From: Microlunatus soli
GTDB lineage: Bacteria > Actinomycetota > Actinomycetes > Propionibacteriales > Propionibacteriaceae
Direction: 5' to 3'
Length of the DNA: 64,000 nt
Assembly (NCBI RefSeq): GCF_900105385.1
Contig: NZ_LT629772.1
Coordinates: 5,642,001-5,706,000, forward strand
The notes beneath the pieces are model-generated. The model was not told the origin of the DNA and made no database searches. It worked only from the letters and a program-made list of their open reading frames with translations. The position numbers and the translations under genes are program-made. Of this stretch, positions 53,074-62,152 are shown piece after piece (position 1 is the first letter of the stretch; each line of letters opens with the position of its first letter).

Positions 53074-54537
53074 ATGAGCACCGATTCCCTCGCCCCGGGC
53101 ACCCCGGCCGCCGATGATCTGACCAGTGTCCATCTCGTGACGCTGGGCTGTGCCCGCAACGAGGTCGACTCCGAAGAGCTTGCGGCGCGCCTCGCCGAGG
53201 GCGGGTTCCGGCTGGTCGACGACCCGCAGGGCGCCGATGCCGTGATGGTCAACACCTGCGGCTTCATCGAGAGCGCCAAGAAGGACTCGGTGGACACCCT
53301 GCTGGCCGCCTCCGATCTGAAGATCGACGGGCAGGCTCAGGCCGTGGTCGCCGTCGGCTGCATGGCCGAGCGCTACGGCAAGGACCTCGCCGACTCGTTG
53401 CCGGAGGCCGACGCCGTCCTCGGCTTCGACGACTACGACGACATCGCCGGCAAGCTGAACGCCATCCTGGCCGGCGAGCAGCACGTCCCGCATGTACCGA
53501 CCGACCGCCGCAAGCTGTTGCCGGTCAGCCCGGTCGACCGACGCAACAGTGCGATCGCCACCCCCGGCATGCACACCGCCCCCGATCTGCCGAGCGACCT
53601 GGCGCCGGCCAGCGGCCCGCGCGCCCTGCGCCGTCGGCTCGGATCCGGGCCGAGTGCCCCTCTGAAAATGGCCTCGGGCTGCGACCGTCGCTGCAGCTTC
53701 TGCGCGATTCCACGCTTCCGCGGCGCCTACGTGTCCCGGACACCGGACGAGGTGGTCGCCGAGGCCCGTTGGTTGGCGACCCAGGGCGTACGGGAGGTCT
53801 TCCTGGTCAGCGAGAACTCCTCCTCCTACGGCAAGGACCTGGGCGACATCCGGCTACTGGAGAAGCTGCTCGGCCGGCTGTCCGAGATCGACGACCTGGA
53901 CTGGATCCGGGTCTCCTACCTGCAGCCGGCCGAGATGCGACCCGGTCTGGTCGAGGCGATGACCAGCACCGCAAAGGTAGTGCCCTACTTCGACCTGTCC
54001 TTCCAACACGCCTCGGCCGATGTGCTCCGCCGGATGCGCCGCTTCGGTGACCCGGAGTCCTTCCTGGGCCTGATCGCCAGCATCCGGGACCGGGCGCCGC
54101 AGGCGGGGATCCGGTCCAACGTGATTACCGGCTTCCCCGGCGAGACAGCCGAGGACGTCCAGACCTTGGCTGATTTCCTGACCGAGGCAAGACTGGATGC
54201 GATCGGGGTCTTCGGCTACTCCGACGAATCGGACACCGAGGCGATCGGCATGGATCACAAGATCAGCGAGGACGAGATCGAACGACGCCGTGCCGAGATC
54301 GCCGACCTGGCCGAGGAACTCGTCGCCCAACGCGCCGAGGAGCGGATCGGTGAGCGGGTGACGGTGTTGATCGAATCGGAGGAGGACGGCGAATCGATCG
54401 GCCGGGCCGAACACCAGGGCCCTGAGGTCGACGGCGTGGTCCGGCTGCCGCAGGTCAGGGCCGCCGAGATCGGTGACCTGGTCGAGGCCGTGGTCACCGG
54501 CAGCGAGGGTGTCGATCTGATCGCCGAGGTCGGATGA
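53074..54537 (+). CDS. rimO: Ribosomal protein S12 methylthiotransferase
   Basis: RimO adds a methylthio group to an aspartate of ribosomal protein S12. The 487-residue protein has the N-terminal UPF0004 domain with cysteines in [21 protein letters not shown] and VGCMAERYG, the radical-SAM motif CDRRCSFC (Cys203, 207, 210) and a C-terminal TRAM domain. A poorly conserved stretch (residues about 150-185) before the radical-SAM core is common in actinomycetes. CATACT nine bases before the ATG may be a -10 box of a leaderless transcript. Confidence 0.96.
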   Translation: MSTDSLAPGTPAADDLTSVHLVTLGCARNEVDSEELAARLAEGGFRLVDDPQGADAVMVNTCGFIESAKKDSVDTLLAASDLKIDGQAQAVVAVGCMAERYGKDLADSLPEADAVLGFDDYDDIAGKLNAILAGEQHVPHVPTDRRKLLPVSPVDRRNSAIATPGMHTAPDLPSDLAPASGPRALRRRLGSGPSAPLKMASGCDRRCSFCAIPRFRGAYVSRTPDEVVAEARWLATQGVREVFLVSENSSSYGKDLGDIRLLEKLLGRLSEIDDLDWIRVSYLQPAEMRPGLVEAMTSTAKVVPYFDLSFQHASADVLRRMRRFGDPESFLGLIASIRDRAPQAGIRSNVITGFPGETAEDVQTLADFLTEARLDAIGVFGYSDESDTEAIGMDHKISEDEIERRRAEIADLAEELVAQRAEERIGERVTVLIESEEDGESIGRAEHQGPEVDGVVRLPQVRAAEIGDLVEAVVTGSEGVDLIAEVG

Positions 54538-55196
54538 TGAGCTCGTCGGCGGCCGGGCCGCAGCGCCCCAACGGACCCGAGGATCGGTCCACGTCGAAGC
54601 CGTCGTCACTCAATGTCCCCAACGCGCTGACCGCGTTCCGGCTGGTGCTGGTGCCGGTCTTCGCGATCGTGCTGCTCAGCCATCCGCACGACCCGCTCTG
54701 GCGGATCGCCTCAGCGGTGATCTTCGTGGTGGCGATCTTCACCGACTTCCTGGACGGGCACCTGGCCCGTAAACATAACATCGTCACCACCTTCGGCAAG
54801 CTCGCCGATCCGATCGCCGACAAGGCGCTGACCGGGATGGCGTTCATCGGCCTGAGCATCATCGGGGAGCTGTGGTGGTGGGTCACCATCGTGATCTTGG
54901 TCCGCGAGTGGGGGATCACGCTGCTGCGCTTCGTGGTGCTCCGCTACGGCGTGATGGCCGCGCGCAAGGGCGGCAAGATCAAGACCGTGTTGCAGGCGGT
55001 GGCCTTGGGCTTGTTGCTGTTGCCGCTGCCCGGCCCGCTGCTGTGGGTCGGTTGGATCGTGATGGGCGCCGCGTTCGTGGTGACCGTGGTGACCGGTGTC
55101 GACTACCTGCTGGAGGCCAATCGGGTCCGCAAGGCAGCCCTTGCCGGGCAGGGATCCGGGGCCGGGCCGAGTGACGGGACGAGCGCCGATGAGTGA
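54534..55196 (+). CDS. pgsA: CDP-diacylglycerol--glycerol-3-phosphate 3-phosphatidyltransferase
   Basis: PgsA makes phosphatidylglycerol phosphate in the membrane. The 220-residue protein has the CDP-alcohol phosphotransferase motif [20 protein letters not shown] followed by ADPIADK, and several membrane helices. It overlaps the rimO stop (ATGA) and the cinA start, giving a tightly coupled rimO-pgsA-cinA run as in mycobacteria and streptomycetes. Confidence 0.95.
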   Translation: MMSSSAAGPQRPNGPEDRSTSKPSSLNVPNALTAFRLVLVPVFAIVLLSHPHDPLWRIASAVIFVVAIFTDFLDGHLARKHNIVTTFGKLADPIADKALTGMAFIGLSIIGELWWWVTIVILVREWGITLLRFVVLRYGVMAARKGGKIKTVLQAVALGLLLLPLPGPLLWVGWIVMGAAFVVTVVTGVDYLLEANRVRKAALAGQGSGAGPSDGTSADE

Positions 55197-55749
55197 CGTC
55201 GAGGACGGTGCGGGGCCGGACAGCGGCCAGGGCGAGGACCTGTACGAACTGGTCACCGAATTGATCGAGACGCTGTCGGCCAAGGGTGAGACGATCGCGA
55301 CCGCGGAGTCGCTGACCGGCGGCCTGATCGGGGCGCGATTCACCGACGTCGCGGGCTCGTCCGCTGTCTACCGCGGCGGCGTGGTCAGCTATGCCACGGA
55401 TCTGAAGGCGTCGCTGGCCGGCGTCCGGCAACAGACGTTGGCCGAGCACGGCGCGGTGTCGGCCCTGACCGCGGTCGAGATGGCGCTCGGGGTGGCTCGT
55501 CGGTGCGACGCCAGTTGGGGTGTCGCGGTCACCGGTGTCGCCGGCCCTGACGAGCAGGAAGGTCATCCTGTGGGCACCGTGTTCACCGCGGTCGTCCGGC
55601 GCACCGACGACCCCGATTTCGACGACGGCGAATCGGACAGCGTGGTCTGCGTCCGGGAACTGCGGCTACCGGGCGACCGTGCGGAGATCCGTGCCCAGAC
55701 CGTACGGGCTGCGTTGCGCCAGGTGCGGCAGGTGTGCTCGCCGAACTGA
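55189..55749 (+). CDS. CinA C-terminal-domain protein (nicotinamide mononucleotide deamidase type)
   Basis: The 186-residue protein is the PncC/CinA_C domain alone, with TIATAESLTGGLIGARFT and GVAVTGVAGPDEQEGHPVGTVFTAV. Members deamidate nicotinamide mononucleotide in pyridine-nucleotide recycling. The ATG at 55189 overlaps the end of pgsA. It lacks the N-terminal molybdopterin-like domain of full CinA. Confidence 0.93.
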   Translation: MSDVEDGAGPDSGQGEDLYELVTELIETLSAKGETIATAESLTGGLIGARFTDVAGSSAVYRGGVVSYATDLKASLAGVRQQTLAEHGAVSALTAVEMALGVARRCDASWGVAVTGVAGPDEQEGHPVGTVFTAVVRRTDDPDFDDGESDSVVCVRELRLPGDRAEIRAQTVRAALRQVRQVCSPN

Positions 55750-56643
55750 TCGGCACCGGAATGAATACCGGCTTCCGTGGCGTTGTCGTGGTGACACAGA
55801 GGGAAACTTGTTCTGTCCCACACATGGGGAACTGCGGGTCCCGATCAGGATGTGGAACATGACGCACCCCAAGGCCCAGGTTGAGGGGAAGTGATTCGGA
55901 GGGTGAGTAGAGTGGCTGTCATGGGAGAGGTCCAAACCGCGAAGTCGATCCTGCTGCGCGAGCTGATCGGCGAGACCCTTCGTGAGGAGCGCGCACTGCA
56001 GAGCAAGACGCTGCGGGAGATCTCCAAGGCCGCCCGGGTCAGCCTCGGTTACCTGTCCGAGGTCGAGCGCGGACAGAAGGAAGCATCCAGCGAGTTGCTG
56101 GCCGCCATCTGCGGTGCCCTCGATGTTCCGCTCTCGGTCATCCTCTCGGTAGTCAGCGAGAAGCTCGCCATCCACGAGCAGGTCGTCACCCCGCTGCCGG
56201 TCCGTCCGCTGGCCCAGGCCGCGGCCTGATCGCCACCCACGGGTGGCGATCACGTCGGCGTAGAGCGGGCTGTGGATCAGCCCCACGATGATTCCGAACG
56301 GGTCGATCACCGACGCGGTCTGCCATCCCTCGGCCCTGGTCGTGACCGGTTCCAACGACTCGGCTCCGCGCCCGATCAGTTCCGCGAACGCTGCCGCGAC
56401 GTCGTCGGTCTGCCAGTACACGGTGCCACCCCCGACGGCCGCTGACAGGCCGTCGGGGCGATAGCTGCTGCTGATCAGCCCGAGTTCGTGCTGGAACGGG
56501 CCGATCCGGAACTCGGCATAGGCCGGATGGTCACGATCCGGCCGGACGAAGTACGGGCCGTAGCCGAGCAGGTCGGTGTACCAGGTGATCGCGGCCGGCA
56601 GGTCGTCGACGAAATGGGTGACGGTGGTGAATCCAGTGAACAT
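55666..56643 (-). CDS. VOC (glyoxalase/bleomycin-resistance) family protein with unterminated C terminus
   Basis: The first 130 or so residues (56643 down to about 56250) are a VOC domain: [54 protein letters not shown] and [15 protein letters not shown] stop would be expected near 56250, but the frame continues through the clgR terminator and across all of clgR in antisense to 55666. The extension has no protein-like character, so the stop was probably lost or shifted. Function of the VOC part unknown. Confidence 0.6.
   Translation of the reverse strand: MFTGFTTVTHFVDDLPAAITWYTDLLGYGPYFVRPDRDHPAYAEFRIGPFQHELGLISSSYRPDGLSAAVGGGTVYWQTDDVAAAFAELIGRGAESLEPVTTRAEGWQTASVIDPFGIIVGLIHSPLYADVIATRGWRSGRGLGQRTDRQRGDDLLVDGELLADYREDDRERNIEGTADGGQQLAGCFLLSALDLGQVTEADPGGLGDLPQRLALQCALLTKGLADQLAQQDRLRGLDLSHDSHSTHPPNHFPSTWALGCVMFHILIGTRSSPCVGQNKFPSVSPRQRHGSRYSFRCRSVRRAHLPHLAQRSPYGLGTDLRTVAR
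55912..56229 (+). CDS. clgR: XRE-family regulator ClgR-like
   Basis: The 105-residue protein has a helix-turn-helix [29 protein letters not shown] and the position after pgsA-cinA that ClgR has in mycobacteria and streptomycetes, where it activates clp protease and stress genes. The GTG at 55912 is selected because GGAGGG lies eight bases upstream; the ATG at 55921 is in frame but worse placed. The C-terminal Ala residues suggest it may itself be a protease substrate, as reported for ClgR. Confidence 0.9.
   Translation: MAVMGEVQTAKSILLRELIGETLREERALQSKTLREISKAARVSLGYLSEVERGQKEASSELLAAICGALDVPLSVILSVVSEKLAIHEQVVTPLPVRPLAQAAA
56227..56252. terminator. Hairpin at the clgR stop codon
   Basis: TGATCGCCACCC (56227-56238) and GGGTGGCGATCA (56241-56252) pair perfectly across a two-base gap. 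The clgR stop codon is the first three bases. Being symmetric, it can end transcription from both sides. Confidence 0.75.
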
Positions 56644-56676
56644 GGCGGTTCTCCTCGTTCGGTCAGCGGGTCAGCG

Positions 56677-57006
56677 TCAGCGGGCTCGGGTGAATTCGGC
56701 AAGACCGGCGGGGCGCATCCGGCCGGCGGCGATCAACTGCGCAGCCAGTGTGAGGTTGGCCGCCGACCAGTGGCTGCCCTTGCGGCGCGGCGAGTAACGC
56801 TGCAGGAACCAGGTCTCGTCGACGCGGCGACGATGGCTGTCGATCCAGCCGAAGCAGAGGGCGACCTCGGTGGCCTCGTCCGGTCGGATCGACTCGATGC
56901 CGGAGTGCTTCTTGGCGGTCCGGATCCAGACCTCCTTCGTGGTGTCGTGGTGGGCCGCCAGCCAGGCTTCCCACTCGGCGGCGTTGCGTGCAGTGATCTC
57001 GTTCAT
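56677..57006 (-). CDS. YdeI/OmpD-associated family protein
   Basis: The 109-residue protein contains WEAWLAAHHDTTKEVWIRTAKK, ALCFGWIDSHRRRVDET and WFLQRYSPRRKGSHWSAAN, the core of the YdeI/OmpD-associated family, a bacteriocin-tolerance-linked group of unclear biochemistry. The ATG at 57006 is taken as start because family members begin near this point. It is divergent from a WYL-domain regulator across a palindrome. Confidence 0.85.
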   Translation of the reverse strand: MNEITARNAAEWEAWLAAHHDTTKEVWIRTAKKHSGIESIRPDEATEVALCFGWIDSHRRRVDETWFLQRYSPRRKGSHWSAANLTLAAQLIAAGRMRPAGLAEFTRAR

Positions 57007-57025
57007 GGGCACCAGCATTCCGCCG

Positions 57026-57050
57026 AAAGTGCTCACAGAATGAGCACTTT
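57026..57050. promoter_or_regulatory. Operator-like palindrome between YdeI-like and WYL-regulator genes
   Basis: AAAGTGCTCA (57026-57035) and TGAGCACTTT (57041-57050) are perfect 10-base arms around CAGAA. It lies 20 bp from the YdeI-like start and 10 bp from the regulator start, so the WYL regulator probably binds here. Confidence 0.65.
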
Positions 57051-57060
57051 TCCGGGCAGT

Positions 57061-58044
57061 ATGCAGAGTATGAGATCGATGCGGATGATCACCGCACTGC
57101 TGTTGATGCAGTCCCGCGGTCGGATCACGGCCGCCGAGTTGGCCGTCGAGCTCGAGGTGTCGGTCGCGACCGCGCGCCGCGACCTGGAGGCACTGTCGAC
57201 GGCCGGGGTGCCGGTCTATCCGCAGCCGGGCCGCGGTGGCGGATGGTCACTCGTCGGAGGCGCCCGCACCGACCTGAGCGGGCTGACCGCGGCCGAAGCC
57301 CACGAGCTCTTCCTGCTGCTCGGCCCGGGCTCGGCGGATTCGGAGTTGGCGAGGTCGGCGGTGCGCAAGCTGCTCCGGGCCCTCCCCGGGACGTTCCAGG
57401 CCGACGCTGAGGCAGCGGCAGCAGCGGTCCGCACCGATGCCGCCTCCTGGGGCGACCTGGACCGGGAACGGCCCGCGCTGGTCGGACCACTGCAGCAAGC
57501 GATCATCGACCGGCACAAGATCATCATCGACTACCGCAGTCGAACCGGTTCGCCCGGACCGCGGACGGTCGCGCCGCTGGGCATGATCGACAAGGACGGC
57601 CGCTGGTACCTGATAGCGACCCCCGACGATGCCGGTGGCTCCCGGACCTACCGGGTCGATCGGATCGCCGATCTCACGGAGACTGAGGAGATCTTTCAAC
57701 GACCGCAGGGATTCGACCTGGTGGCGAACTGGCGCGAGGTCGTCGACCGGATCGAGTCCGAACGCGGTCGAGTGTCGGCGACCGTGCTCGTCGATCGTTC
57801 CCGACTGTCTGCAATACGATCGCATTTCGGTCGGTACTTCAGGGTTGTCGATGATCGACTCCGAGCGCCAGCCGATCATGATCATGGACCCGAGCGGGTG
57901 ACCGTGACGGTGGCTGCGCAGTCGGTTCGAGCCGTCGCCGAACAGCTTGCCGGTTGGACCGCGGTGTCGGAGGTGATCGGTCCTGCTCCGGTGCGTCATG
58001 AGCTGGCGGCGATCGGCGAGGAGCTGGCAGCGCGCTACGGATGA
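57061..58044 (+). CDS. HTH and WYL domain transcriptional regulator (YafY/DeoR-like)
   Basis: The 327-residue protein has an N-terminal helix-turn-helix (MITALLLMQSRGRITAAELA ... SVATARRDLEALSTAGVPVY), then a WYL ligand domain around residues 150-240 (IIIDYRSRTGSPGPRTVAPLG, GRWYLIATPDD, RTYRVDRIADL) and a WCX-like C terminus. WYL proteins sense nucleotides or nucleic-acid ligands. ATG 57061 or 57070 may be the start. It likely controls the divergent YdeI-like gene. Confidence 0.9.
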   Translation: MQSMRSMRMITALLLMQSRGRITAAELAVELEVSVATARRDLEALSTAGVPVYPQPGRGGGWSLVGGARTDLSGLTAAEAHELFLLLGPGSADSELARSAVRKLLRALPGTFQADAEAAAAAVRTDAASWGDLDRERPALVGPLQQAIIDRHKIIIDYRSRTGSPGPRTVAPLGMIDKDGRWYLIATPDDAGGSRTYRVDRIADLTETEEIFQRPQGFDLVANWREVVDRIESERGRVSATVLVDRSRLSAIRSHFGRYFRVVDDRLRAPADHDHGPERVTVTVAAQSVRAVAEQLAGWTAVSEVIGPAPVRHELAAIGEELAARYG

Positions 58045-58095
58045 CCCACGTGGTGTGCGCGTCGGCAGGGTCCTGGACTGGCACAATCGGCTGCC

Positions 58096-58713
58096 ATGAG
58101 CGACGCCCAGCAGACCGACCAGCCGGCGTACCGTCGATCGGCGGGGACCGCTCGGGGGGAGGCGAGGCGACTGGAACTGCTGGACAAGGTCACCGACGAT
58201 CTGGCGGACAACGGCTTGACCGACTACTCGTTGCGCCGGGCCGCCCGGGCCGCCGGCACCACCCACAAGGTGATCCTGTATCACTTCGACGGTCTGGAGG
58301 ATCTGCTGGCCCAGGCCCTGACGAGGCTCCGGCGTCGCCGGGTCGACAACGTGCTCGCCGCAGCGATCCGCGAGCACGACACCTTGGCCGAGCGGATCCG
58401 TAGGGTCTGGCCGGTGCTCGCCGACGACGCCTCGGGGCTACGGGTGATCGATCAGGCGATCGGGCTGGCGATGTACGACCCCGAGCGCTACGCCCATCTG
58501 GCCACCGACGCGGCTGCGCAATATCTGGATGCCCTGCTGAAAATGTGCCCGGAATCGTGGTCGGCAGCGCGCAAGCGAGAGGTCGCGGAACTGATCCTGG
58601 CCACCATGCGTGGCTTCCTCGCCGAATGGCGCACCACCCGCGACGCGGAACGGATCGAGGCCGGGATGGCGGGTCTGATCCGAGCGCTGGAACGTGAGGA
58701 GGCAGCGGAGTAG
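58096..58713 (+). CDS. TetR/AcrR-family regulator
   Basis: The 205-residue protein has a helix-turn-helix GLTDYSLRRAARAAGTTHKVILYHF (about residues 40-64) followed by a helical ligand domain. It lies 50 bp before an alpha/beta hydrolase gene on the same strand, with an 18-bp palindrome in the gap, so it probably regulates that hydrolase. Confidence 0.92.
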   Translation: MSDAQQTDQPAYRRSAGTARGEARRLELLDKVTDDLADNGLTDYSLRRAARAAGTTHKVILYHFDGLEDLLAQALTRLRRRRVDNVLAAAIREHDTLAERIRRVWPVLADDASGLRVIDQAIGLAMYDPERYAHLATDAAAQYLDALLKMCPESWSAARKREVAELILATMRGFLAEWRTTRDAERIEAGMAGLIRALEREEAAE

Positions 58714-58738
58714 AACCGCCGGTGCCTCTCGACAAGAT

Positions 58739-58756
58739 GTGAACCACGTGGTTCAC
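58739..58756. promoter_or_regulatory. 18-bp perfect palindrome before the hydrolase gene
   Basis: GTGAACCACGTGGTTCAC is a perfect palindrome ending seven bases before the ATG at 58764. Size and symmetry fit a TetR operator; the tetR gene is directly upstream. Confidence 0.75.
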
Positions 58757-58763
58757 TTAAGTC

Positions 58764-59687
58764 ATGAGCGATGTCGGGGTACGGGAAAAGGTGCGATTCG
58801 TCAGCGACGGCGAGGAGTGTGTCGGCTGGCACTACGCCGGTACCAACGGCGGCTGTGTGGTGATGGCGGGCGGCGGCGGTGTCACCAAGGAGCCGGGGAC
58901 CGATCTGTTCGCGGCGCGCTTCCACGCCGCAGGTTTCAGCGTGCTGGCCTTCGACTTCCGTCACCTGGGGGAGAGCGCGGGCAGTCCGAGACAGGTGATC
59001 AGGATCGCCGAGCAGCTCGCGGACTGGAACGCCGCGATCGCTTGTGCAGCAGAGCTTCCGGAGGTGGACCCGACCCGGATCGCCGGCTGGAGCTTCTCCC
59101 TGTCGGCCGGCCACCTGCTCCGGATCGCAGCCGGTCCGACCCGGCTGGCGGCGGTGATCGCCCAGTCGCCGATGACCGACAACCTGGTGGCGGCGCCGAA
59201 GGCATTGAGCTACGAATCGCCGGTCGCTGTGCTCGGATTCCCGCTGCTGGCGCTGGCCGATGCGATCGGTGGCCTGCTGGGTCGGCCACCACAGACGATT
59301 CCGCTCGCCGCTCCGCGCGGCAGGGTCGCGTTGCTGAACACTCCGGATGCCCAGGACGGCGATCGGGCGCTCAACCCGGGCAACCGGTATCCCGACTGGC
59401 AGCAGACGATCGCCGCTCGATCGGTGCTGCCGCTGATGCTCTACCGACCGGCTCGGACCGCGGCCCGGATCCGCATCCCGCTGATGATGATCATCTGCAG
59501 CGACGACCGTTCGGTCCTCGCTGCACCGGCACTGCGGGCCGCCGAGCGCATTCCGCACGCCGAGCTGCTGAAAATCCCCGGCGGCCACTATGCGCCGTTC
59601 CTCGACGAGCACGAACGCACCGTCGAGGCCGAGTTGGCCTTCCTGGGCCGGGTGATCAGGGAGACGGCACACTCGACCGACGGATGA
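58764..59687 (+). CDS. Alpha/beta hydrolase (dienelactone hydrolase-like)
   Basis: The 307-residue protein has VLAFDFRHLGES, the nucleophile elbow AGWSFSLSAGH (Ser110), IICSDDRSVLAAPAL (likely acid) and IPGGHYAPFLDEH (catalytic His). No membrane or secretion signal is evident. The palindrome upstream and the neighbouring TetR gene suggest induction by a small-molecule substrate. Its last 32 bp overlap the 3' end of the converging lacI-type gene. Confidence 0.88.
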   Translation: MSDVGVREKVRFVSDGEECVGWHYAGTNGGCVVMAGGGGVTKEPGTDLFAARFHAAGFSVLAFDFRHLGESAGSPRQVIRIAEQLADWNAAIACAAELPEVDPTRIAGWSFSLSAGHLLRIAAGPTRLAAVIAQSPMTDNLVAAPKALSYESPVAVLGFPLLALADAIGGLLGRPPQTIPLAAPRGRVALLNTPDAQDGDRALNPGNRYPDWQQTIAARSVLPLMLYRPARTAARIRIPLMMIICSDDRSVLAAPALRAAERIPHAELLKIPGGHYAPFLDEHERTVEAELAFLGRVIRETAHSTDG

Positions 59688-60723
59688 TCAACTCCGGCTT
59701 GATCATCCGGCGCACACCGGGACCCGAATCGCCAGCAATCCGCTGCAGCAGCAGGGAGACAGCCAGTTCCCCGATCAGCTGGGTCGGGATCCGGATCGAG
59801 GTCAACGGCGGGTCGAGCCAGGCCGAATACGGATGATCACCGTAGCCGACCAACCGGACCTGATCGGGAACCGAGATGTCTCGTTCGCGGAGCGCTGCCA
59901 ATGCACCGAGGGCGAAGTAGTCGTCGCCGGTGACGATGGCATCGAAGGTGACGTCCCGCGGCTGATCGAGGAAGGTCAGGCAGGCTCGATGTGCCTCGGT
60001 CGCTCGCCAGCGCGGCTCGGAGGTCTCGTAGCGCCGGGTGGGGACCAGGATGGTGTGCGCAACCGCGTCCGGCTGCTCGGCCATGGCACGGGCGAAACCC
60101 TCCCGCCGATGGTTGATGGTGCTGATCGCCAGGTCCTCCTCGAACTGGACGATCCGACGGCAGCCCTGCGCCAGCAGGTGCCGGACGGCGGCGTACGCAC
60201 CCGCTCCGTTGTCGGCGGTGACGAAGTCGCAGTCCAGGCCGGGCACCTCCCGGGAGGCGGCGACGACCGGTCGGCCGGAGGCTGCCACCGAGGCCCACGG
60301 TTCGCTGCGACCCTGCACCGGGATCACGATCGCGCCGGCAAGATCATGATCGATGATCATGTCCGCGATCTGCTGTTCGACCTCCGCGCTCTCCTCGGTG
60401 GTGAACACGTCGAGCGAATAGCCGGCCGAGCGGGCGCCCGCCTCGATCGCTCCGATCAGTTCGGAGGAGAAGACATGGGTCGCCGAGGGGATCGTCACTG
60501 CGATCGTCGACGACAACGCCCCGTCCGGTCGGCGCGAACTCGTCGAGCGTCGCGTGACGTCCTCGGCCGGGAGGTAACCGGTGCGTCGTGCCTCCGCCAG
60601 AACCAGGGACCGGGTGCGTTCGCTGACCCCGTCCTTGCCGGAGAGCGCGCGGGAGACGGTATTCGCCGACAGCCCGAGCCCCTCGGCGAGGTCGCCCAAT
60701 GTCGTACGCCTACCAGCTGCCAC
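59656..60723 (-). CDS. LacI-family transcriptional regulator
   Basis: The 355-residue protein has the N-terminal LacI helix-turn-helix (TLGDLAEGLGLSANTVSRAL), hinge, and periplasmic-binding-protein-like sensor (FDAIVTGDDYFALGALAAL, LVGYGDHPYSAW). It starts with GTG at 60723. It lies at the end of a minus-strand run with two proteins of unknown function, and divergent from a symporter, so its inducer is probably the compound that locus handles. Palindromes of LacI type occur at 62116-62137. Confidence 0.94.
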   Translation of the reverse strand: MAAGRRTTLGDLAEGLGLSANTVSRALSGKDGVSERTRSLVLAEARRTGYLPAEDVTRRSTSSRRPDGALSSTIAVTIPSATHVFSSELIGAIEAGARSAGYSLDVFTTEESAEVEQQIADMIIDHDLAGAIVIPVQGRSEPWASVAASGRPVVAASREVPGLDCDFVTADNGAGAYAAVRHLLAQGCRRIVQFEEDLAISTINHRREGFARAMAEQPDAVAHTILVPTRRYETSEPRWRATEAHRACLTFLDQPRDVTFDAIVTGDDYFALGALAALRERDISVPDQVRLVGYGDHPYSAWLDPPLTSIRIPTQLIGELAVSLLLQRIAGDSGPGVRRMIKPELIIRRSSVPSP

Positions 60724-60764
60724 GGCCCCATCCTCCGATCGACCCTTCGACCACCACCCGCCAA

Positions 60765-60811
60765 AGTTGGCAGAACGTGGTTGCGCATGGCAGAGGTCCG
60801 TTCTGACAACT
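60765..60811. terminator. Inverted repeat between the small unknown gene and lacI
   Basis: AGTTGGCAGAACG (60765-60777) pairs with CGTTCTGACAACT (60799-60811) with one mismatch and a 21-base loop. It ends nine bases from the stop of the upstream gene and 42 bp from the lacI start, so it may attenuate read-through or be a regulator site. Confidence 0.5.
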
Positions 60812-60819
60812 CCGGAGAA

Positions 60820-61158
60820 TTATTCCTTCAGGGTGAGGTAGATCCTCGTCAGGGGTGGGTTGCTGCCGCCCGTTCGGCGCAGCACCAGGCGGATCCAGTG
60901 GCCGAGGTCGGACACCGGCACGGTCGTCATGCCGTCGGCGACGACCACCCGCGGGGTGATTTCATGATCAACCCAGGTCAGGCCGTCGGGGGAGACCTGG
61001 ACAGTGATCGTCACCTCGGCATCGTCGGGTGTCAGGAACTGGACGAACCAGCGAGCCTGGTCGGCCCACGCGACCTCGAACGGCTCGGTCGCGAGTTGAT
61101 CATGGAGAATGGCGCCGCGCTCGAGGACGGCGGTCTGTGATTCGCGCATGTTGATCAC
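60820..61158 (-). CDS. Small beta-rich protein of unknown function
   Basis: The 112-residue protein has no motif I recognise. The pattern WFVQFLTPDDAEVTITVQVSPDGLTW and WIRLVLRRTGG suggests a beta-sandwich of the kind used in carbohydrate- or ligand-binding modules; this is inference. The GTG at 61158 overlaps the stop of the upstream gene (GTGA), so it is coupled to it; ATG 61149 is an alternative start. No signal peptide. Confidence 0.7.
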   Translation of the reverse strand: MINMRESQTAVLERGAILHDQLATEPFEVAWADQARWFVQFLTPDDAEVTITVQVSPDGLTWVDHEITPRVVVADGMTTVPVSDLGHWIRLVLRRTGGSNPPLTRIYLTLKE

Positions 61159-62111
61159 CAATCCGCAGAGATGACGACGGAGTCGAGGAAGAGGAAGTTG
61201 CGCTTGCCGGACAGCGTGCGCACCGAGAAGTAGAAGTTGAGCAGGTTCTCCAGGGAGCCGTAGCGGTCCTCGTACGGCGGGACCGGGACACCCGTCCAGT
61301 CCATCACCCGATCATTGAGCTGGACCTCGACGTTGGAACGGGTCTCGGTGTTGATCAGGAAGCGCAGGTAGTGCCAGTTGACCTTGGTCGGCACCTCGTT
61401 GACGCACAGCTCCTGTGGCTCGCCGAACGTCCGCCAGTCGTTGGGGTCGGGCGCGGTGAAGTCGGCGGCGTAGGGGTAGTCGACCTTGCCCTGGAAGTGT
61501 TCGCGTGGCGTCGGCTCCGGGACCACGGGGTACATCCACTGTCGGGTCAGTCGGCCGTCGGCGTCGGCGTTCTGATAGCGGGCGACGTTGTGATAGCGCA
61601 ATCCGCCGTCACCGCACAGGTCGGTGGCCACGGTGAAGGCGCCGAACTGTGCCTCGGACGGGTGTTGATTGCCGTCCCAGGCCATGTCGCCGAAGTCGTT
61701 CTCGGTGTCCTCACCACCGACGGTCGCCTCGGTCTTGAAGGCCAGGTAGGCCTCGATCTGCAGCAATCCGCGGCCGCTCATGGTGAGCCGGCGGATCGCG
61801 GTTGCCGTGTGTCCCGGATAGGGCCGGGTCGCCAGCTTCATCGCGTACGTTCCCGACATCGCACCGTGGGTGCCGACGTCGAAGAAGTCGCAGGAGGAGA
61901 GCTGCGGCGGACGGAAGTCGCGGAAATGATCATCGAGGGAGTCGTAGTCGCCACGGCCGTTGTAGTTGCCGCCGAGCTCGACCCAACCGTGCAACCCGCT
62001 GTTGAAATCGTCGTGGGCGAGGATCCGCGGCAGCGGATCGAATCGGGACAAGGCGGGATCCGCGCTCCGGATCGCCTGTCGGAGGACTGCGATGTCTGTG
62101 GATGAAGGCAC
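61155..62111 (-). CDS. Protein of unknown function, paralog of the gene at 63526 (possibly DUF6772 group)
   Basis: The 318-residue protein shares with the truncated gene at the right edge the blocks LPRIL/LPRLL, DDFNSGLHGW/DDFDNGMGGW and THG...SGTY...KLATR. Rich in aromatic and Asp residues, with no signal peptide or membrane segment. The beta-rich look resembles glycan-related concanavalin-like folds, but I cannot prove this. I recall a family named DUF6772 with this start; that is unverified. GTG 62111 is chosen since a LacI-type palindrome lies just before it. Confidence 0.7.
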   Translation of the reverse strand: MPSSTDIAVLRQAIRSADPALSRFDPLPRILAHDDFNSGLHGWVELGGNYNGRGDYDSLDDHFRDFRPPQLSSCDFFDVGTHGAMSGTYAMKLATRPYPGHTATAIRRLTMSGRGLLQIEAYLAFKTEATVGGEDTENDFGDMAWDGNQHPSEAQFGAFTVATDLCGDGGLRYHNVARYQNADADGRLTRQWMYPVVPEPTPREHFQGKVDYPYAADFTAPDPNDWRTFGEPQELCVNEVPTKVNWHYLRFLINTETRSNVEVQLNDRVMDWTGVPVPPYEDRYGSLENLLNFYFSVRTLSGKRNFLFLDSVVISADW

Positions 62112-62115
62112 GGCA

Positions 62116-62137
62116 CTAACGTTAGCGATCACGTTAG
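62116..62137. promoter_or_regulatory. LacI-type operator pair
   Basis: CTAACGTTAG (62116-62125) is a perfect palindrome with the central CG typical of LacI-family sites. A second, imperfect copy (ATCACGTTAG, 62128-62137) is centred 12 bp away. The pair lies between the minus-strand unknown gene and the symporter promoter. Confidence 0.6.
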
Positions 62138-62152
62138 AAACATGCAAAAAGA

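Noticed and set aside
56488..57060. N-terminal extension of the WYL regulator frame
   Set aside because: It runs antisense over the VOC and YdeI-like genes and lacks conserved features; the helix-turn-helix begins just after 57061.
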